A stretch of 64,000 nucleotides of DNA from NCBI GenBank assembly GCA_963824905.1, contig CAWGRH010000014.1:248001-312000 (forward strand), read 5' to 3'. Numbering within the stretch: the stretch's first letter is position 1; every line of letters starts with the position of its first letter. Made by a program: the position numbers and the translations under genes. Shown here piece by piece: positions 26,649 to 36,550 of this stretch. The notes below the pieces were generated by a model that saw nothing but the letters and a program-made list of their open reading frames with translations, was not told where the DNA came from and ran no database searches. The DNA comes from JAJPKK01 sp963824905 (GTDB lineage: Bacteria; Pseudomonadota; Alphaproteobacteria; Rhizobiales; Xanthobacteraceae).

Positions 26649-29606
26649 TCAAGAAAGCGCTTCGTCGAGGAAGGCCTTGAGCTGGGCGAGGTGCTTCGAG
26701 GCAAGCCCGCTCGCCGTCGCCGCGGAGGCCGGCCGCCCGGCATAACGGGGCCGGCGCGAGACGCCGCCGACCTGGTTGAGCACCCATTCGATGTAGGGCT
26801 CGATGAAATGCCAGGCGCCCATATTGCGCGGCTCTTCCTGGCACCACACCACCTCGGCGTCCTTGAAGCGGGAAAGCTCCTGGATCAGCGCCTTCATGGG
26901 AACCGGATAGAGCTGCTCGATGCGCAGAAGGTAGACGTCGTCGACCCCGCGCTTCTCGCGCTCCTCGTAGAGATCGTAATAGACCTTGCCCGAGCACAAC
27001 ACGACACGGCGCATCTTGTCGTCGGCGACGAGCTTGATCTTCTCGCCCGGCAGCAGCTGCGCGTCGTCCCACAAGAGCCGGTGGAACGCGCTGCCCGGCC
27101 CCATCTCTTCGATCTTCGAGACCACACGCTTGTGCCGCAACAGGCTCTTCGGTGTCATCAGGATCAGAGGCTTCCTGATCTCGCGCTTGAGCTGGCGGCG
27201 CAGGATGTGGAAGTAGTTCGCCGGGGTCGTGCAGTTCGCGACCTGCATGTTGTCCTCGGCGCAGAGCTGCAGGTAGCGTTCGAGCCGGGCCGAGGAATGC
27301 TCCGGCCCCTGGCCCTCGTAACCGTGCGGCAGGAGACAGACGAGGCCCGACATGCGCAGCCATTTGCGCTCGCCCGACGAGATGAACTGGTCGAAGATCA
27401 CCTGCGCGCCGTTGGCGAAGTCGCCGAACTGCGCCTCCCACATGGTCAGCGCGTTCGGCTCGGCGAGGGAATAGCCGTACTCGAAGCCGAGCACGGCTTC
27501 TTCGGAGAGCATCGAATTGACGACCTCGTAGCGCGCCTGGTCGGGGCGGATGTAGTTGAACGGCGTGTAGCGGTTCTCGTTCTCCTGGTCGATCAGCACC
27601 GAGTGGCGCTGCGAGAACGTGCCGCGCTCGCTGTCCTGGCCGGACAGCCGCACCCGGTGCCCCTCCAGCAGCAAGGAGCAGAACGCCAGCGCCTCCGCGG
27701 TCGACCAGTCGATCCCCTGGCCGGTCTCGATCGCCTTGCGGCGCGACTCGAGGAAGCGCTGAATGGTGCGGTGGAGGTGGAAGCCCTGCGGCGCCGTGGT
27801 GATCTTGCCGCCGATATCCCTGAGCGTCGCGAGCTCGACACCGGTGTTGCCGCGGCGCGGATCGTCCGACATCTCGGCGACCTTGAAGCCCGCCCAGCGG
27901 CCGTCGAGCCAGTCCGCCTTGTTCGACTTGTAGCTGACGCTCGCCTCGAGCTCGGCATCGAGCCGCGCGCGCCAGTCGCTTTTCATCTTGTCGACTTCGC
28001 CCTGGGTGACGACGCCTTCGGCGATCAGCTTCTTCGAATAGATTTCGAGCGTGGTCGGATGCGAGGCGATCGCCTTGTACATCAGCGGCTGGGTGAACAT
28101 GGGCTCATCGCCCTCGTTGTGCCCGTGCCGCCGGTAACAGAACATGTCGATGACCACCGGCTTCTGGAATTTCTGCCGGAACTCGGTCGCGATCTTGGCC
28201 GCGAACACCACCGCCTCCGGATCGTCGCCATTGGCATGGAAGATCGGCGCTTCGATCATCTTGGCGACGTCGGACGGATAGGGCGAGGAACGGCTGTAGC
28301 GCGGATAGGTCGTAAAGCCGATCTGGTTGTTGACGATGAAATGCACGGAGCCGCCGGTGCGATGGCCGCGCAAGCCCGACAGCCCGAAGCACTCGGCGAT
28401 CACGCCCTGACCGGCGAAGGCAGCATCGCCCGAGATCAGGAGCGGCATCGCGTTGGTGCGATCCTCCGGCGTCGCACCGAGCTGATCCTGCTTGGCGCGG
28501 GTCTTGCCGAGCACCACGGGATTGACGATCTCGAGATGCGAGGGATTCGCGGTGAGCGAGAGGTGAACCTTGTTGCCGTCGAATTCGCGGTCCGAGGACG
28601 CACCGAGGTGATATTTGACGTCGCCCGAGCCATCGGTGTCGTCGGGTGACGACGAGCCGCCCTTGAACTCGTGGAAGATCGCCCGGTGCGGCTTCGCCAG
28701 GACATGGGCGAGGACGTTGAGCCGGCCGCGATGGGCCATGCCGAGCGCGATGTCCTTCACGCCGAGCGCGCCGCCGCGCTTGATGATCTGCTCCAGCGCC
28801 GGGATCATCGATTCGCCGCCGTCGAGCCCGAACCGCTTGGTGCCGGTGAACTTGAGATCGGAGAACTTCTCGAAGCCTTCCGCCTCGACGAGCTTGTTGA
28901 GGATCGCCCGCTTGCCCTCGCGGGTAAAGCTGATCTCCTTGTCCGGCCCCTCGATGCGCTCCTGGATCCAGCCCTTCTGCTGGGGATCGGAGATATGCAT
29001 GAACTCGACGCCGAGGGTCTGGCAGTAGGTGCGCTGGAGGATCGACAACATCTGTCGCAGGGTGCCGAATTCGAGGCCGAGCACGTGGTCGAGGAAGATC
29101 GGCCGGTCGAGATCGGCGTCGGTAAATCCGTAGCTGCGCGGGTCGAGCTCCTCGGGGTCCTTGCGCGGCTCGAGGCCGAGTGGATCGAGATTGGCATGGA
29201 GATGGCCGCGCATGCGGTAGGCACGAATGAGCATCAGGGCCCGCACCGAATCCCGGGTCGCCTGCTGGACATGCCCCTCGGTGAGCTCGACGCCCTTCGC
29301 TTGCGCCTTGGCTTGCACCTTCTCGGCGACCGCCTTGCCAACCTCGTCCCAGTCGCCGTCGAGCGCCGCGACGAGGTCGCCGCGCGGCAGCGGCGGCCAG
29401 TCCGCCCGCGCCCAGGACGGCCCTTCGGCGTTTTGAACGACATCCCGCGCGTCGTCCTTCAAGCTTTCGAAGAACGTCCGCCATTGGCCGTCCACAGACT
29501 GGGGATCGGCTTCGTAGCGCGCATAAAGCTCGTCGACGTAGTCGGCGTTGCCGCCGTAGAGGAAGGATGTGCGGGCGAAGGCCGCATTGGCGTCTTGGCG
29601 TGACAT
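26649..29606 (-). CDS. odhA: 2-oxoglutarate dehydrogenase E1
   Basis: This thiamine-diphosphate enzyme decarboxylates 2-oxoglutarate and succinylates the E2 lipoyl group. The 985-residue protein begins MSRQDANAAFARTSFLYGGN, the helical recognition region seen in E1o. It carries GMAHRGRLNVLAHVLAKPH, the thiamine-binding segment with NGDDPEAVVFAAKIA, and YRRHGHNEGDEPMFTQPLMY. The C-terminal half has the transketolase-like pyrimidine domain with HGYEGQGPEHSSARLERYLQ. The start at 29606 was chosen over 29690 because homologs begin there. No frame break was seen. Also named sucA. Confidence 0.97.
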   Translation of the reverse strand: MSRQDANAAFARTSFLYGGNADYVDELYARYEADPQSVDGQWRTFFESLKDDARDVVQNAEGPSWARADWPPLPRGDLVAALDGDWDEVGKAVAEKVQAKAQAKGVELTEGHVQQATRDSVRALMLIRAYRMRGHLHANLDPLGLEPRKDPEELDPRSYGFTDADLDRPIFLDHVLGLEFGTLRQMLSILQRTYCQTLGVEFMHISDPQQKGWIQERIEGPDKEISFTREGKRAILNKLVEAEGFEKFSDLKFTGTKRFGLDGGESMIPALEQIIKRGGALGVKDIALGMAHRGRLNVLAHVLAKPHRAIFHEFKGGSSSPDDTDGSGDVKYHLGASSDREFDGNKVHLSLTANPSHLEIVNPVVLGKTRAKQDQLGATPEDRTNAMPLLISGDAAFAGQGVIAECFGLSGLRGHRTGGSVHFIVNNQIGFTTYPRYSRSSPYPSDVAKMIEAPIFHANGDDPEAVVFAAKIATEFRQKFQKPVVIDMFCYRRHGHNEGDEPMFTQPLMYKAIASHPTTLEIYSKKLIAEGVVTQGEVDKMKSDWRARLDAELEASVSYKSNKADWLDGRWAGFKVAEMSDDPRRGNTGVELATLRDIGGKITTAPQGFHLHRTIQRFLESRRKAIETGQGIDWSTAEALAFCSLLLEGHRVRLSGQDSERGTFSQRHSVLIDQENENRYTPFNYIRPDQARYEVVNSMLSEEAVLGFEYGYSLAEPNALTMWEAQFGDFANGAQVIFDQFISSGERKWLRMSGLVCLLPHGYEGQGPEHSSARLERYLQLCAEDNMQVANCTTPANYFHILRRQLKREIRKPLILMTPKSLLRHKRVVSKIEEMGPGSAFHRLLWDDAQLLPGEKIKLVADDKMRRVVLCSGKVYYDLYEEREKRGVDDVYLLRIEQLYPVPMKALIQELSRFKDAEVVWCQEEPRNMGAWHFIEPYIEWVLNQVGGVSRRPRYAGRPASAATASGLASKHLAQLKAFLDEALS

Positions 29607-29831
29607 GATCTGATCCTGGACCGTTTCGAACCGGGGATGCCGTTGGGGGCGCCCCCGACTGACCGGGGAATAGCGTCCGGCGGATCGCACGTTTCATGCC
29701 ACCCGTTCGGGACGAAATCTCTGTACCTTATTTATGTAGCGGCGCAGGCATAACAATTCGACGACTACCCGTCATAACCGGGTAAGAATGGACCGAGATT
29801 CAATCGATCGGCGCCGAAAACCCCAACGCGG
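29607..29831. other. odhA-sucD intergenic region with weak hairpin
   Basis: This 225-bp gap breaks the otherwise tight TCA cluster. TACCCG at 29766-29771 and CGGGTA at 29779-29784 form a 6-bp stem with a 7-base loop, possibly an attenuator between sucCD and odhA. The region around 29720-29760 is unusually AT-rich and could hold an odhA promoter. Neither is confirmed. Confidence 0.35.
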
Positions 29832-30717
29832 TCAACCCTTCAGCACCTCGACCAGCGTCTTGCCAAGGCGTGCCGGCGACGGCGACACTCTGATCCCGGC
29901 CGACTCCATGGCGGCGATCTTCGAATTCGGCATCGCCCTTGCCGCCGGAGATGATCGCCCCGGCATGGCCCATGCGCCGGCCGGGGGGTGCGGTACGTCC
30001 GGCAATGAATCCTACCATCGGCTTCTTGCGCCCGCGCTTCGCCTCATCCTTCAGGAACTGGGCGGCATCCTCTTCGGACGCGCCACCGATTTCGCCGATC
30101 ATGACGATCGAGGTGGTAGCGGGATCGGCGAGAAACATTTCGAGCACGGCGATGAAATCCGTGCCTTTCACCGGATCGCCCCCGATCCCCACTGCCGTCG
30201 TCTGGCCGAGGCCTTCGCGGGTCGTCTGGAACACGGCCTCATAGGTCAGCGTGCCCGACCGCGAGACGATCCCGACCGAGCCCGGCTTGAAGATGTTGCC
30301 GGGCATGATGCCGATCTTGCACTCGCCGGCGGTCATCACTCCGGGGCAGTTCGGCCCGATCAGCATCGACTTCGAGCCGCACAGCGCGCGCTTGACCCGG
30401 ACCATGTCGAGCACCGGAATGCCCTCGGTGATGCAGACGATGAGCGGGATTTCGGCCTGGATCGCCTCGGCGATGGCGTCGGCGGCGCCCGCCGGCGGCA
30501 CGTAGATCACGCTCGCATCGCAGCCGGTCTTGTCGCGCGCCTCGGCAACGGTGTCGAACACCGGCAGGCCGAGATGGGTGGTGCCCCCCTTCCCGGGCGA
30601 GGTGCCGCCGACCATCTTGGTGCCATAGGCGATGGCGGCTTCGGAATGAAAGGTGCCGTTCTTGCCGGTGAAGCCCTGGCAGATGACTTTCGTGTTCTTG
30701 TCGATCAGCACCGACAT
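29832..30717 (-). CDS. sucD: Succinyl-CoA synthetase subunit alpha, one frame break
   Basis: The alpha subunit binds CoA and carries the phosphohistidine intermediate while succinyl-CoA is converted to succinate with ATP or GTP formation. It starts MSVLIDKNTKVICQGFTGKN (CoA-binding fold) and has the active-site histidine in APPGRRMGHAGAI. A one-base insertion near 29925 scrambles the last 30 residues in the raw frame, which would end at 29800. Corrected, the C-terminus is AGIRVSPSPARLGKTLVEVLKG with stop at 29832. Its ATG overlaps the sucC stop by one base. Confidence 0.93.
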
Positions 30718-31883
30718 CAGGCCGCCCTCACCGCTTTGACGATTTTCTGCGCGGCATCGTCGAGGTCGTCCGCCGGCAGGACGTTGAGGTTGGACTCGCG
30801 GATGATCTTCTTGCCGAGATCGACATTGGTCCCCTCGAGGCGAACCACCAGCGGCACCCGCAATCCGACGTCGCGCACTGCGGCGACCACACCCTCGGCG
30901 ATCACGTCACAGCGCATGATGCCGCCGAAGATGTTGACGAGAATGCCCTTCACGTTGGGGTCCGAGGTGATGATCTTGAACGCCGCGGCGACCTTCTCCT
31001 TGGTGGCGCTGCCGCCGACATCGAGGAAATTCGCCGGCGATTCGCCGTAGAGCTTGATGATGTCCATGGTCGCCATCGCGAGCCCGGCGCCGTTGACCAT
31101 GCAGCCGATGGTGCCGTCGAGCGCGACGTAGTTGAGATCGTATTTCGACGCCTCGATCTCCTTCTCGTCCTCCTCGGTGATGTCGCGAAGCGCCTGGATG
31201 TCCCCGTGCCGATAGAGCGCGTTGTCGTCGAACGAAATCTTGGCGTCGAGGCAGATCAGCTTCCCGCCGCTCGTCTGCACCAGCGGGTTGATCTCGAGGA
31301 GGCTCATGTCCTTCGCCAGAAACGCAAGGTAGAGCTGGCCGAGCAGCGTGCCGGCCTGCTTGGCGAGGTCTCCCTTCAGTCCGAGCACCGCGGCGAGCTC
31401 GCGGCCATGGTGCGGCATCACCCCCGTCGCGGGATCGATCGAGAAGCTCGTGATGCGCTCCGGCGTCTTGTGGGCGACCTCCTCGATGTCCATGCCGCCT
31501 TCGGTCGACGCGACGAAGGCGACGCGCGAGGTCTCGCGATCGACCAGCGCCGAGAGATAGAACTCCTTCTCGATCGAGGAGCCCTCCTCGATGTAGAGGC
31601 GGTTGACCATCTTGCCCTTGGGGCCGGTCTGGTGGGTGACGAGGGTCGAGCCGAGGATGCGCGTCGATTCGCGGCTCACGTCGGGTATCGACTTCACGAC
31701 CTTGACACCGCCGGCCTTGCCGCGGCCGCCGGCATGGATCTGCGCCTTGACGACCCAGACCGGGCCGCCGAGCTGGTGAGCGGCCTTCTCTGCCTCTTCG
31801 ATGGAGAACGCCGGAATGCCGTTCGGCACCGGCACGCCGAATTCCTTCAAGACGGCTTTCGCCTGATACTCGTGGATGTTCAT
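30717..31883 (-). CDS. sucC: Succinyl-CoA synthetase subunit beta
   Basis: The beta subunit binds nucleotide and succinate. The 388-residue protein begins MNIHEYQAKAVLKEFGVPVP and has the ATP-grasp domain (VVKAQIHAGGRGKAGGVKV, LLEINPLVQTSGGKLICLDAK). The C-terminal CoA-ligase domain shows GTIGCMVNGAGLAMATMDII, FLDVGGSATKEKV and ILVNIFGGIMRCDVIAEG. It precedes sucD with a one-base overlap and follows mdh by 94 bp. Confidence 0.97.
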   Translation of the reverse strand: MNIHEYQAKAVLKEFGVPVPNGIPAFSIEEAEKAAHQLGGPVWVVKAQIHAGGRGKAGGVKVVKSIPDVSRESTRILGSTLVTHQTGPKGKMVNRLYIEEGSSIEKEFYLSALVDRETSRVAFVASTEGGMDIEEVAHKTPERITSFSIDPATGVMPHHGRELAAVLGLKGDLAKQAGTLLGQLYLAFLAKDMSLLEINPLVQTSGGKLICLDAKISFDDNALYRHGDIQALRDITEEDEKEIEASKYDLNYVALDGTIGCMVNGAGLAMATMDIIKLYGESPANFLDVGGSATKEKVAAAFKIITSDPNVKGILVNIFGGIMRCDVIAEGVVAAVRDVGLRVPLVVRLEGTNVDLGKKIIRESNLNVLPADDLDDAAQKIVKAVRAA

Positions 31884-31977
31884 GACGCCCGCCTGGTTGT
31901 CGCCGTAACCTCATCATCGGCGAGGCTTCGCCGAACGCTTCGCGTCAGCGCAGACCGCGCGTCCTCGAGACCGTTGC

Positions 31978-32940
31978 TCAGCCGAGATTTGGCGCGATCT
32001 TCATGCAGGCGTCAACCAACCCGCCGACCGCGTCGACCGATTTGTCGAACATCGCCTGCTCCGCTCCGGTGAGCTCGATCTCGACCACCCGCTCGACGCC
32101 CTTGGCGCCGATCACGACGGGAACGCCGACATAGAGATCCTTCACGCCATATTCGCCATTGAGATAAGCCGCGCAGGGAAGCACCCGCTTCTTGTCGCGC
32201 AGATAGCTCTCCGCCATGGCGATGGCGGAGGAGGCCGGCGCATAGAACGCTGAGCCGGTTTTGAGCAGATTGACGATTTCCGCGCCGCCGTTGCGGGTGC
32301 GATCGACGATCTCCTCGATCCGGCTCTGGCTCGTCCAGCCCATGCGGATGAGATCGGGGATCGGGATGCCGGCGACCGTCGAATAGCGCACCAGCGGCAC
32401 CATGCTGTCGCCGTGACCGCCGAGCACGAACGCAGTCACGTCCTCGACCGAGACGTTGAAGTCGTCGGCGAGGAAATAGCGAAACCGCGCGGAGTTGAGG
32501 ACCCCGGCCATGCCGACCACCATGTGCTTGGGCAGCCCGCAATATCGCTGCAGTGCCCAGACCATCGCATCGAGCGGATTGGTGATGCAGATGATGAAGG
32601 CGTTCGGGCAGTATTTCTTGATGCCGGCGCCGACCTGCTCCATCACCTTGAGGTTGATGCCGAGGAGATCGTCGCGGCTCATGCCGGGCTTGCGCGGCAC
32701 GCCGGCAGTCACGATGCAGACGTCGGCACCGTTCATCGCCTCGTAGGAGTTGGCGCCGAGATACCGGGTGTCGTTGCCTTCGATCGGCGTCGACTGGGCG
32801 ATGTCGAGCGATTTGCCCTGGGGGACGCCTTCGACGATGTCGAACAGGACGACGTCGCCGAGTTCCTTGAGGCCGATCAGATGGGCGAGGGTGCCACCGA
32901 TCTGGCCTGCGCCGATCAATGCAATCTTCTTGCGCGCCAT
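31978..32940 (-). CDS. mdh: Malate dehydrogenase
   Basis: This NAD-dependent enzyme oxidises malate to oxaloacetate. The 320-residue protein is of the lactate-dehydrogenase-like type: dinucleotide loop GAGQIGGTLAHLIGLK, substrate-gripping arginines in GVPRKPGMSRDDLL, ITNPLDAMVW, and the catalytic histidine in VLGGHGDSMVPLVRYS. It heads the sucCD-odhAB-lpd genes, with zapE upstream. Confidence 0.97.
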   Translation of the reverse strand: MARKKIALIGAGQIGGTLAHLIGLKELGDVVLFDIVEGVPQGKSLDIAQSTPIEGNDTRYLGANSYEAMNGADVCIVTAGVPRKPGMSRDDLLGINLKVMEQVGAGIKKYCPNAFIICITNPLDAMVWALQRYCGLPKHMVVGMAGVLNSARFRYFLADDFNVSVEDVTAFVLGGHGDSMVPLVRYSTVAGIPIPDLIRMGWTSQSRIEEIVDRTRNGGAEIVNLLKTGSAFYAPASSAIAMAESYLRDKKRVLPCAAYLNGEYGVKDLYVGVPVVIGAKGVERVVEIELTGAEQAMFDKSVDAVGGLVDACMKIAPNLG

Positions 32941-33065
32941 GACGACGGAAATTCCTTGCTGAGGACGCCGGGTTGCGGCCGGCTCCGCGTGTTAACCCGT
33001 TCCCACCTGCCGTTCAAGTCGACCAAAGGCGATGATCGAAAAGGAGGCACTTGGATCGCACTTGT

Positions 33066-34253
33066 TCACGTCTCGACGATGCCCGCGGCGGAGCCGGTGG
33101 CCGCCGGCGCGCGCCCGTGAGGCAGGCCGAGGTACTCGGCCGATCCCATCTCGGCGATCCGCGAGACCGTCCGCTTGAACTCGCTCGCCTCGAACCCCTC
33201 CTCCGCCTGGTAAATCTCCGCGGGCTCGGCGTCGGCGGAGGCGACGAGCTTCACGCCGCGGTCATAGAGCGTGTCGATCAGCGCGATGAAGCGCTTGGCC
33301 TCGTTGCGCATCGCATAGTCCATGACGGGGACATGGTCGATGATGACGGTGTGGAATTCGCGGGCGATGCGCAGATAGTCGATTGCGCCGAGCGGCAGCC
33401 CGCAGAGATCGTGAAACGTGAACCGCGCGACGCCCATTGTCGCGCGCGGCACGTGCAGCTTGTGGCCCTTGACCAGGAGGTCGAGCGGCTGACCGCGGCG
33501 TCCACCGGTGAGGCGCCGCCATGCCTCGTCGAGCGCATGCTCCGCCGCGGCATCGGCCGGCACGTGCCAGACCTTCACGCCGATCAGCTTCTCCATGCGG
33601 AAGTCGGTGCGCGCCGCGAGCCGCACCACCTCCATGCGCTCCATCAGGAGCGCGATGAACGGGACGAACAGGGACCGGTTGAGGCCGTCCCTGTAGAGGT
33701 CGGCAGGCTCCACATTGGAGGTCGCGACCACCACGACGCCGCGCTCGAACAGCCGCGTGAACAAGCGGCCGAGAATCATGGCGTCGGCGATGTCGGTGAC
33801 GTGGAATTCGTCGAAGCACAGCACCCACGCCTCTTCGGCCAGCTCGTCGGCCGTCATGTGGATGGGGTCGCCGGAAAGCGTCTCCCCCGCCTTGAGCTTC
33901 GCCCGATAGACGTTGAGGCGGTCCTGGACGTCGAGCATGAACTGGTGGAAGTGCGCCCGCCGCTTGCGCAACACCGGGCAGGCGGCGAAGAACATGTCCA
34001 TCAGCATGGTCTTGCCGCGCCCGACGTCGCCCCAGATGTAGAGCCCCTTGAGGTCCTGCCCGCGGTCGACCTTCTGGCCGAACAGCCAGCCGAGGGAGGA
34101 TGATTTCCGCGCCAGCCGGTGCATGGCGAGCCGCTCGTTGAGGCGGGCGAGCTTCGCGACCACCTCCTCCTGGGCAGGGTCCTCCTCGATCTCGCCGGCA
34201 GCCACGAGGGCCGCATATTGCGCGGTGATGGGAGGGGCGGACATTTCGGACAT
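33066..34253 (-). CDS. zapE: Cell division protein ZapE (AFG1-like ATPase)
   Basis: ZapE is a P-loop ATPase that acts on the FtsZ ring during constrictive division. The 395-residue protein starts MSEMSAPPITAQYAALVAAG, with GLYIWGDVGRGKTMLMDMFF (Walker A) and WVLCFDEFHVTDIADAMILG (Walker B plus the AFG1 signature). VVVATSNVEPADLYRDGLNR is sensor-like. Its place upstream of mdh-sucCD is characteristic of alphaproteobacteria. The gap to mdh is 125 bp, so it may have its own or a shared promoter. Confidence 0.93.
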   Translation of the reverse strand: MSEMSAPPITAQYAALVAAGEIEEDPAQEEVVAKLARLNERLAMHRLARKSSSLGWLFGQKVDRGQDLKGLYIWGDVGRGKTMLMDMFFAACPVLRKRRAHFHQFMLDVQDRLNVYRAKLKAGETLSGDPIHMTADELAEEAWVLCFDEFHVTDIADAMILGRLFTRLFERGVVVVATSNVEPADLYRDGLNRSLFVPFIALLMERMEVVRLAARTDFRMEKLIGVKVWHVPADAAAEHALDEAWRRLTGGRRGQPLDLLVKGHKLHVPRATMGVARFTFHDLCGLPLGAIDYLRIAREFHTVIIDHVPVMDYAMRNEAKRFIALIDTLYDRGVKLVASADAEPAEIYQAEEGFEASEFKRTVSRIAEMGSAEYLGLPHGRAPAATGSAAGIVET

Positions 34254-34643
34254 GGTGGTGAGACAAGGACGGGACCCCGGTTATAGGCGCCGGCGCGTGC
34301 GCGGCAACCCGCCAGGGCAGCGCCTGGGGGACTTGCTGCGCGGAACATCGGTGCGATTTTCATGCCGTCACCGCCGGGCAGACCTGCGCCCAAGCCCCAC
34401 TTGCGAAGCATTATAGTACCCGCCCTCACGTTGTCCGGCGCAACAAATCAATGATTTTTCTTATAGTTAGCTAAGGGCGACGACCGGCCTCGATGGTCCG
34501 CCGCGGTTCACGCCAGTCCAATTCAGTTCTTGAAGCCGTCGCAGATTGTTGCAATGCAATACGTCGATCGGTGGGGATATGATCCTACCCGATCACGGAG
34601 GATTCGGCCGAGGATTTCATGACATGCAGCATGGAGCTCGACC
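34254..34643. other. Divergent promoter region zapE / GNAT, no gene seen
   Basis: This 390-bp region between divergent genes has an AT-rich patch around 34440-34475 (containing TTTTTCTTATAGTTAGC) that could be a plus-strand -10 region for the acetyltransferase. No convincing ORF, hairpin or operator was found. Confidence 0.4.
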
Positions 34644-35213
34644 ATGAACTACGTGACCATCGACGGCACCGTCCGCAAACTGTGGGGGTCGGATGCCGCG
34701 GCCTATGGCGATCATCTGCTGCGGCTCGACGAGACAAGCCGCCGCAACCGTTTCGGCGGGACCGTGGCCGACGACTTCATCCGCGGCCATGCCGAGCGCG
34801 CCTTCGAGCCGGAAAACGTCCTCTACGGATTTCTCGCCGACGGCGTGTTGCGCGGCGTCGCCGAGCTGCGGCCGCTTGGCCTGAACGCGCACCAGGCCGA
34901 AGCCGCCTTCTCGATCGAGCGGCCCTTCCAGAGCCACGGCGTCGGCACTGACCTCCTGGAGCGCACGCTGCTCGCCGCGCGCAATCGCGGCATCAAGCAG
35001 CTTCACATCACCTGCCTCTCGGAGAACCAGCGCATGCAGCAGCTTGCACGTAAGTTCGACGCCGAGCTGCGGGTCGACGACGATTCCGTCGTCGGCGAGG
35101 TCGAGGCGCCCTACCCGACCCCGATGTCGCTGATGCGGGAAATGATTGCCGACGGCACCGGGCTCGCGACCGCGATGCTCGACGCCCAGCAGCGCATGCT
35201 CAAGCGCACGTAA
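34644..35213 (+). CDS. GNAT-family N-acetyltransferase
   Basis: The 189-residue cytosolic protein begins MNYVTIDGTVRKLWGSDAAA. It shows the GNAT fold: an N-terminal alpha-beta part, the acetyl-CoA loop region FSIERPFQSHGVGTDLLERTL, and LHITCLSENQRMQQLARKF as the motif B helix. The substrate is unknown; homologs are often annotated only as acetyltransferases. It is a single-gene unit between zapE and the RND pair. Confidence 0.85.
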   Translation: MNYVTIDGTVRKLWGSDAAAYGDHLLRLDETSRRNRFGGTVADDFIRGHAERAFEPENVLYGFLADGVLRGVAELRPLGLNAHQAEAAFSIERPFQSHGVGTDLLERTLLAARNRGIKQLHITCLSENQRMQQLARKFDAELRVDDDSVVGEVEAPYPTPMSLMREMIADGTGLATAMLDAQQRMLKRT

Positions 35214-35448
35214 CGCCAAAACACGCAAGCCGAAGAACCGGCCGGCGGCGCCGATGGCGCCCCGGTTTCCCCTCCGAAATCAGCCACTCCGCGCGAGACG
35301 AGAATCGCCGCGAGGCAGCACCGACGAACCGGCGAGTGCGATCGCGTGATCGGGCTTGCCCGCCTCGACCAAAAATGCACAGTCTCGCCGGAGAGTTCCG
35401 CGGACCGATGCCCGGGATCATCAAGGCAACGCTGGGGAGAGGCTCGTC

Positions 35449-36546
35449 ATGCGTTTAGCGTTGCTCTTGATCTCGGCGCTGGCGACCGCCCCGGCCTGGG
35501 CGCAACAGCCGGCGCCGGCCACGGTCCCGGTCGGGGTCGTGCGGGCGGAAATGAAATCGATCTCCAGCACCGCCGACTTCGTCGGCCGCGTCGAATCGAT
35601 CAACCGCGTTCAGATCGTGGCCCGGGTGACGGGCTTCCTGGAGGAGGTGAAGTTCCAGGAGGGCGATGTCGTCAAGGCTGGCGCGCCCCTCTATCTGATC
35701 GAGCAAGGTCTCTTCAAAGCCTCCGTCGAATCGGCTCAGGGAGCGCTCGAGCGCAGCAAAGCCGCCAAGACGCTGACCGAGATCCAGCTCACGCGCGCCC
35801 AGGAGCTGCTCAACCGGCAGGCGGGTACGGCGGTGACGCGCGACCAGGCCCTCGCTTCCGACCAGCAGGCCGCCGGCCAGATCCTGACCGACCAGGCGAA
35901 CCTCGAGACCGCGAAGATCAATCTCGGCTACACCGAGATCGCCTCGCCCATCGAAGGCAAGGTCGGCCGCACCAACATCACCAAGGGCAACGTGGTCGGC
36001 CCCGACAGCGGGTCGCTGACCCTCGTCGTCAGCCAGGACCCGATGTACGTGCTGTTTCCGGTGAGCCAGACCCAGGTGCTGGAGGCACGTAAGGGAGGGC
36101 AAACCAATATCCGTGACATCAAGGTGACGCTGAAATTTTCCGACGGGTCCACCTACGACCAGGTCGGTCACATCGACTTCGTCGACGTCACCGTCGACCG
36201 CGCGACCGACGCCGTGAACGTGCGGGCCGTCATCGCCAATCCGAAGGGCCTGCTGATCGACAGCCAGCTGGTCCGGGTGATCCTCGAGAGCGGCACGCCG
36301 GTGGAGAAGCTGGTGATCCCGCAGGCGGCGCTGATCGCCGACCAGGAGGGCACCTACGTCTTCGTGGTCGACGACGGCAAAGCCGTGGTGCGGCGCGTCA
36401 AGGTCGGCGAGGAAAGCGGCACCGGAGTCGTGGCCGAATCCGGCTTGTCCGCCGGCGATCTCGTGATCGTCGAGGGATTACAGAGCCTGCGGCCCGGCAC
36501 CCCGGTGCGCGCGACCCCGATGCCGGCGGTCACCACCGGGGGCTGA
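35449..36546 (+). CDS. RND efflux periplasmic adaptor
   Basis: This membrane fusion protein links an inner-membrane RND pump to an outer-membrane channel. The 365-residue protein has a signal peptide MRLALLLISALATAPAWAQ without a lipobox cysteine. A barrel-sandwich half-motif (VEKIN-like VQIVARVTGFLEEVKFQEGD), a helical hairpin (about 90-150, SVESAQGALERSKAAKTLTE), the second lipoyl half (TEIASPIEGKVGRTN) and beta-barrel segments follow. ATG 35449 is preceded by GGGGAGAG; the longer frame from 35356 is a shadow. It lies 4 bp from the pump gene. The substrate is unknown; no outer-membrane factor gene is adjacent. Confidence 0.94.
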   Translation: MRLALLLISALATAPAWAQQPAPATVPVGVVRAEMKSISSTADFVGRVESINRVQIVARVTGFLEEVKFQEGDVVKAGAPLYLIEQGLFKASVESAQGALERSKAAKTLTEIQLTRAQELLNRQAGTAVTRDQALASDQQAAGQILTDQANLETAKINLGYTEIASPIEGKVGRTNITKGNVVGPDSGSLTLVVSQDPMYVLFPVSQTQVLEARKGGQTNIRDIKVTLKFSDGSTYDQVGHIDFVDVTVDRATDAVNVRAVIANPKGLLIDSQLVRVILESGTPVEKLVIPQAALIADQEGTYVFVVDDGKAVVRRVKVGEESGTGVVAESGLSAGDLVIVEGLQSLRPGTPVRATPMPAVTTGG

Positions 36547-36550
36547 GCAC